Of a stretch of 15,295 nucleotides of DNA, positions 12,676 to 15,295 are shown in pieces. Where the stretch lies: contig JBEKIF010000077.1 of NCBI GenBank assembly GCA_050011895.1, forward strand, positions 1 through 15,295. The letters run 5' to 3'. A program made the translations under genes and the position numbers. Source of the stretch: DATBGO01 sp050011895. Lineage in GTDB: Bacteria > Actinomycetota > Actinomycetes > Streptosporangiales > Streptosporangiaceae. How positions within the stretch are numbered: position 1 is the first letter of the stretch; each line of letters starts with the position of its first letter. The notes under the pieces were generated by a model, which worked only from the letters and a program-made list of their open reading frames with translations, did not search any database and was not told where the DNA came from.

Positions 12676-12989
12676 ACCCGACCACGTCTCGACCACCACG
12701 CTCGAGCAGGCGCGGTGACCGGTAGCTGCCTGTCTTTGCGGGATGGGCCAGCCATGCTCGACCGCCATCGTGATCACGCCCCCTCCGCGGACGGCGTACC
12801 CGCTTGCTAAGGACGCGCAGCATCCTGGCTATCTATTTCTAAAAATCTATTGCTAGTTACTGATTACGAACGTACTGCTAGCAGACACCGGAGATCAGTC
12901 GCCGACAGCCAAGTTCCCCGGCTCGCCGACGAAACCGGGGGCATCTCCTCCCACCGGCTCGGTCGCTGCTCCGGGAAGGAACTAACGCC
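12676..12989. other. Intergenic stretch with an AT-rich island
   Basis: The 314 bases between the sigma factor and the DUF6458-like gene carry no recognisable coding sequence. A minus-strand frame from ATG 12823 gives Arg-rich sequence without family resemblance. The stretch holds an AT-rich island (about 12829-12870) with TTGCTAGTT. It ends with the ribosome-binding site GGAAGGA (12974-12980) of the next gene. Confidence 0.5.
12829..12858 (+). promoter_or_regulatory. AT-rich island with TTGCTAGTT, copy 2
   Basis: The segment around ATCTATTTCTAAAAATCTAT has two ATCTAT direct repeats and ends in TTGCTAGTT (12850-12858). It resembles the island at 1371-1412: both begin near a CATCCT, contain ATTTC and A/T runs, and end in the same 9-mer. 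On the plus strand it lies 130 bases before the DUF6458-like gene. On the minus strand AACTAGCAA precedes a possible ATG at 12823, as at the regulator remnant. Probably a promoter/operator; the direction is unclear. Confidence 0.4.
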
Positions 12990-13541
12990 ATGCCCGACCC
13001 ACCGGCATCCCGCCTGCCTACCGCCAGCACCCTGCCGCCCCGGGTGGCCAACGGTTCGGCTCCAGCCCGGCCAGCGCCCCAGCGCGGCGGCCTGCCGACT
13101 GGTCAACGGGCGGCCCATCCGACTGGCGCACCGCTGGACAGGCCCACCGGGCCGGTCCAGCCGGGTCAGCCGCCCAGAGCCGGACGGCGGGGGATGCGGA
13201 CCGGCACGGCCATCTTCCTCATCACGGCCGGCGCCATCTTGCGGTTCGCGGTACCGGCAGGCTCTCTGCACGGACTGAACGTGCACGTCGTGGGGGTCAT
13301 CTTGATCCTCGCGGGCGTCCTCGGCCTGCTGCTCCCCCGGTTGGCGCAAGCCCCGCAGCATACCGACCGGCTGCGCCGCTGGGTCCGCCCTAACCAGCCC
13401 AGGGCCTACGACACGCCTCCGACGGGCATTTACCCGAGCGGCAACGACGACAGCCCGGCCCTGGTCCAGGACCACAGCACCCCCGACGACCGCCCGCAGC
13501 TAGTCGATGACCTGCTCAACTACGAGCACCCGCTGCTCTGA
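12990..13541 (+). CDS. Membrane protein with DUF6458-like two-helix core and Pro-rich arms
   Basis: A 183-residue protein starting at ATG 12990 behind GGAAGGA. The first 65 residues are disordered and rich in Pro, Gly and Arg. The core (about 69-112), MRTGTAIFLITAGAILRFAV followed by HVVGVILILAGVLGLLLP, matches the DUF6458 pattern 'G-x-x-I-F-L-x-x-x-G-A-I-L-x-F-A-V ... L-x-x-V-G-x-I-L-x-x-A-G-x-x-G'. It forms two short transmembrane helices joined by a small loop. DUF6458 proteins themselves are usually only 60-90 residues, so the N-terminal arm and the polar tail of about 70 residues (PNQPRAYDTPPTGIYPSGND...) are additions. An internal start at the core methionine (13194) would give a form closer to the usual size. 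Function unknown. Its Pro-rich head resembles that of the LapA-like remnant at 1471-1650. Confidence 0.75.
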   Translation: MPDPPASRLPTASTLPPRVANGSAPARPAPQRGGLPTGQRAAHPTGAPLDRPTGPVQPGQPPRAGRRGMRTGTAIFLITAGAILRFAVPAGSLHGLNVHVVGVILILAGVLGLLLPRLAQAPQHTDRLRRWVRPNQPRAYDTPPTGIYPSGNDDSPALVQDHSTPDDRPQLVDDLLNYEHPLL

Positions 13542-13624
13542 GACACACGTCGGCCACAGCAGCGGGACCCGTGACGATTACCGTCTCGCCGTCGGGCCCA
13601 GCGCCGGGATCCGCACTCCCCCGC

Positions 13625-13960
13625 CGCCGACCGTTGGCCGCGATCTCGGGATTGGTCGCGCCCTGGGCTGCGAGGGCGCGGATCTGGAACTCCCGGGGCG
13701 TGAGCTGGCTGGTCGCGCGTCGTCACCTCTGCGGGGACGGGACGCGCCCGTACCCGGGTCACCAGCGCGGCGCCGCGCTGGCATCCAGACCCTCCAGGTC
13801 CATCGCGAGCAGCGCCTCGAAATGAGCTGGCCAGGGCTCGGTGCGACGCAAGGTGAAAACCATGCCCACGCCCTCGGTACCGAGCCGCCGAGCCGTGAAC
13901 ACCAGGGGTCACGTCGGCCAGCCCGCTGTACGGGATCTCGGATTCTGCCTCAAGACAACG
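13625..13960 (-). pseudogene. AAA-type LuxR-family regulator, internally deleted
   Basis: Three separated pieces of a large ATP-binding LuxR (LAL-type) regulator are packed in order on the minus strand. First is EAESEIPYSGLAD, like the 'E-A-E-I-P-F-S-G-L' after the P-loop region. Next, in another frame, is LVFTARRLGTEGVGMVFTLR followed by AMDLEGLDASAA, the segment after Walker B and sensor 1. Last, after a stop and frame change, is TTRDQ plus LTPREFQIRALAAQGATNPE and IAA, the first two helices of the C-terminal GerE/LuxR helix-turn-helix. Intact members are about 900 residues; here about 110 remain. The recognition helix (S-P-R-T-V-x-x-H) and everything after is absent. At least two large internal deletions and one small indel. 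The remnant occupies the gap between a membrane-protein gene and the SRPBCC gene. Confidence 0.55.
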
Positions 13961-14022
13961 GTCCTGAAGCGCCGGGTGGAGTGGCTGGGGCCAGGACGGT
14001 GGCCAGCTGCTGAGTGGCCCCA

Positions 14023-14028
14023 TACGCT
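14023..14028 (+). promoter_or_regulatory. -10-like box TACGCT, leaderless start of the SRPBCC gene
   Basis: TACGCT (TAnnnT) ends six bases before ATG 14035 and no Shine-Dalgarno sequence is present. TGGCCA at 14000-14005 is a weak -35 with a 17-base spacer. The layout fits a leaderless mRNA starting at the A of ATG. Confidence 0.4.
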
Positions 14029-14034
14029 TAGGTG

Positions 14035-14505
14035 ATGCGTGGTTCGGTCACGGTTCATATGGCGGCATCCGCTGACCGGGTCTGGGATCTGGTGAGTGAC
14101 ATCACCCGGGTCGGGGAGTTCAGTCCCGAGACGTTTGAGGCGGAATGGCTCGGCGGCGCTAGCGGGCCCGAGGTGGGGGCGCGTTTCCGCGGTCATGTCC
14201 GGCGCAACGGCCGGGGGCCGGTGTACTGGACTGTCTGCACGGTGGTGGCGTGCGATCCGGGCCGCGAGTTCGCCTTCGCGGTGGCCGGGCCGGGCGGGAT
14301 GACCGTGAACACGTGGCGCTACCAGCTGGAACCCGGCGCGGCGGGTACCGATGTCACCGAGTCGTTTGAGCTGGCCGACACGCCGGTCATGCGCCTGTAC
14401 TGGATGGTCGCTGGGTTTGCGCGCGGCCGCACCAACCTGGACGGCATGCGGGTCACCCTGGAAAGGATCAAGGCAGTCACCGAATCCGCCGGTTCTTCCC
14501 GTTAG
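14035..14505 (+). CDS. SRPBCC (polyketide cyclase/dehydrase-like START-fold) protein
   Basis: A complete 156-residue protein with the SRPBCC fold. The N-terminal strand and helix VTVHMAASADRVWDLVSDIT with VGEFSPETFEAEWLGGA are diagnostic. GARFRGHVRRNGRG and the central strands TVVACDPGREFAFAV and NTWRYQLEPGAAGTDVTESF follow. The long C-terminal helix RGRTNLDGMRVTLERIKAV closes the ligand cavity. Members bind hydrophobic ligands in a deep pocket. Some cyclise polyketides, many are uncharacterised, and the closest style here is the 'polyketide cyclase2'/DUF type of actinobacteria. No catalytic residues can be named. Start: ATG 14035, with GTG 14032 just before it as an alternative. A TACGCT box six bases upstream and the lack of an SD favour leaderless translation from ATG. 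No operon partner: upstream is a remnant on the other strand, downstream a gene-poor stretch. Confidence 0.87.
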   Translation: MRGSVTVHMAASADRVWDLVSDITRVGEFSPETFEAEWLGGASGPEVGARFRGHVRRNGRGPVYWTVCTVVACDPGREFAFAVAGPGGMTVNTWRYQLEPGAAGTDVTESFELADTPVMRLYWMVAGFARGRTNLDGMRVTLERIKAVTESAGSSR

Positions 14506-14818
14506 GCCCGACGCCGAAGCTCTCGGTTGCCGATGTGCAACTCGTCTGCAGAATGCCGTCCACGGACGTGCGCACCAGGCGGCATGGCGAAGCCTCACGC
14601 GGCTCGTGTCGCATCAGACACCGGCCGCGCGAGAGCCCGTTCGATCAGCCCCACCTGACGCGCGATCGGCGGCTACGAGCGGATATCGCGTGACCACCTA
14701 GCGTTAGGACTAGGACAGTAGGTGGCCGGAACGCTAACTATGACCACGGAAAGTCCGAGATACCAGCAAGACGGCAGCTCTTTGCTCTCACCCTCATGCC
14801 GAACGGAGTGTTGCCGGC
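14506..14818. other. Gene-poor stretch before the cyclase fragment
   Basis: No recognisable coding sequence in these 313 bases. A short frame from ATG 14740 (MTTESPRYQQDGSSLLSPS) might be the 5' end of a broken gene leading to the cyclase fragment, but nothing confirms it. The stretch contains the interlocking inverted repeats at 14694-14736. Confidence 0.45.
14694..14736. repeat. Interlocking inverted repeats, possible operator
   Basis: CCACCTA (14694-14700) pairs with TAGGTGG (14719-14725), and TAGCGTT (14699-14705) pairs with AACGCTA (14730-14736). The two dyads interlock instead of nesting. TGACCAC is also repeated directly at 14691 and 14741. The second dyad ends 3 bases before ATG 14740. 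An operator for a lost or broken gene is possible. Confidence 0.35.
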
Positions 14819-15064
14819 ATGGCGGTGCTGCTGCACACCGGCGACGACGCACAGTTCGGCTCACCGGCCTACGCCGAAGGCCGGCACTTCCTGACCCGGG
14901 CGGGCGCAGGCTGGCTCGCTGATCAAGATGCCGCACTCGTCGGCATCGACGCGCTCAACATCGACGACACCGCCGACAGCGAGCGGCCCGCGCACACGCT
15001 GCTGCTTGCCGCCGGCATCCCCGTCGTCGAGCATCTGACCGGCCTCGAGCAACTTACGGGGTGA
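14819..15064 (+). pseudogene. Cyclase-family (kynurenine formamidase-like) protein, internal fragment
   Basis: The frame from ATG 14819 reads AVLLHTGDDAQFGSPAYAEG, then RHFLTRAGAGWLADQDAALV, GIDALNIDDTADSERPAHTL and LLAAGIPVVEHLTGLEQL. This is the C-terminal half of the cyclase/arylformamidase family: 'V-L-x-H-T-G', 'F-L-x-x-x-A-x-W-L', 'G-I-D-x-L-N-I-D', 'H-x-x-L-L-x-A-G-I-P-x-x-E-H-L'. These are metal-dependent hydrolases of N-formylkynurenine-like amides. The N-terminal metal-binding motif H-x-G-T-H-x-D-x-P-x-H is absent upstream, and the last strand (usually '...G-T-F-P-V-R') is replaced by LTG and a stop. With metal ligands missing the 81-residue product cannot be a working hydrolase. 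No good SD precedes the ATG. A truncated remnant; the frame is otherwise clean. Confidence 0.7.
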
Positions 15065-15179
15065 TTCCCGGACCAGGAAGCCCTGGATAGGTGACCATCT
15101 CGGCGCGGATGACATGGCTGAGTTCCTGCGGCTGGTTAAGGTTCTGTCAGGCAGGCAATGGCCTGGGAGGAAACCGAAC

Positions 15180-15295
15180 ATGACACAGCCAGCCGTTCCA
15201 GGCTCCGCTAACTGGCAGCGCCAGTGGACCATCGATGCCGGAGATGTGCTGCTCCAGCCGGTCACTCGCCGCATCGCGGAAGACGTGCTCGCGGG
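15180..15295 (+). CDS. 5' end of an unrecognised gene (runs off the window)
   Basis: ATG 15180 is preceded by an excellent ribosome-binding site, GGGAGGAAA (15165-15173), and the frame stays open to the end of the window. The 38 codons visible give MTQPAVPGSANWQRQWTIDA, then GDVLLQPVTRRIAEDVLA. The start is hydrophilic, with no signal peptide or membrane helix. The segment W-T-I-D-A-G-D-V-L-L-Q-P-V-T could belong to a soluble enzyme or regulator, but too little is present to name a family. It lies 115 bases after the cyclase fragment. Confidence 0.6.
   Translation, partial: MTQPAVPGSANWQRQWTIDAGDVLLQPVTRRIAEDVLA

Noticed and set aside
15085..15158. Possible C-terminus of a MarR-like regulator (DHLGADDMAEFLRLVKVL)
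   Set aside because: It resembles the last helix of such proteins but is too short, has no upstream homology in frame, and runs into the next gene's RBS.

Overview
The window is high-GC DNA with strongly GC-biased third codon positions. Its gene families are typical of Actinomycetota: an F420-type luciferase-like oxidoreductase, a SigJ-type ECF sigma factor with a SnoaL-like tail, an HD-GYP protein ending in a LuxR helix-turn-helix, AAA/LuxR regulator debris, SRPBCC and VOC proteins, and a DUF6458-like membrane protein. I cannot place the genus. No rRNA, tRNA, CRISPR array, phage module or replication origin is visible.

Layout. 1-1160 is debris: a frameshifted thioesterase 3' end, an IS110-family transposase fragment, and a winged-helix regulator broken into three frames. 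1370-3100 is a small-membrane-protein group: a LapA-like remnant, a GlsB/YeaQ-like remnant and an intact two-helix membrane protein. 3192-4956 holds a short HD-GYP/LuxR protein and two SnoaL/NTF2-like proteins. 5119-6857 holds three successive GNAT units: two broken genes and one intact VOC-GNAT fusion. 6900-8410 is mostly minus-strand debris around a truncated xanthine-dehydrogenase-type large subunit, joined at about 8098 to an unrelated plus-strand fragment.

8512-10635 (minus) carries an S66 LD-carboxypeptidase/MccF-like peptidase and a luciferase-like monooxygenase. 10707-12675 has a flavin-oxidase-like stub, a tandem VOC protein (minus) and the divergent SigJ-type sigma factor (plus). 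12990-13541 is a DUF6458-like membrane protein. 13625-13960 (minus) is an internally deleted AAA/LuxR regulator. 14035-14505 is an SRPBCC protein, apparently leaderless. The window ends with a cyclase-family fragment and the 5' end of an unrecognised gene.

The main pattern is an alternation of clean, intact genes (about 8 kb of open frames with no frameshift) with short remnants carrying several indels and internal deletions each. This looks like an accessory region under decay, where genes have arrived and eroded. I see no clear new defence or biosynthetic system. The items most worth a second look are the repeated 9-mer TTGCTAGTT in AT-rich islands, the 18-bp perfect dyad at the start of the HD-GYP/LuxR gene, the VOC-GNAT fusion, and the sigma factor paired with a VOC protein.
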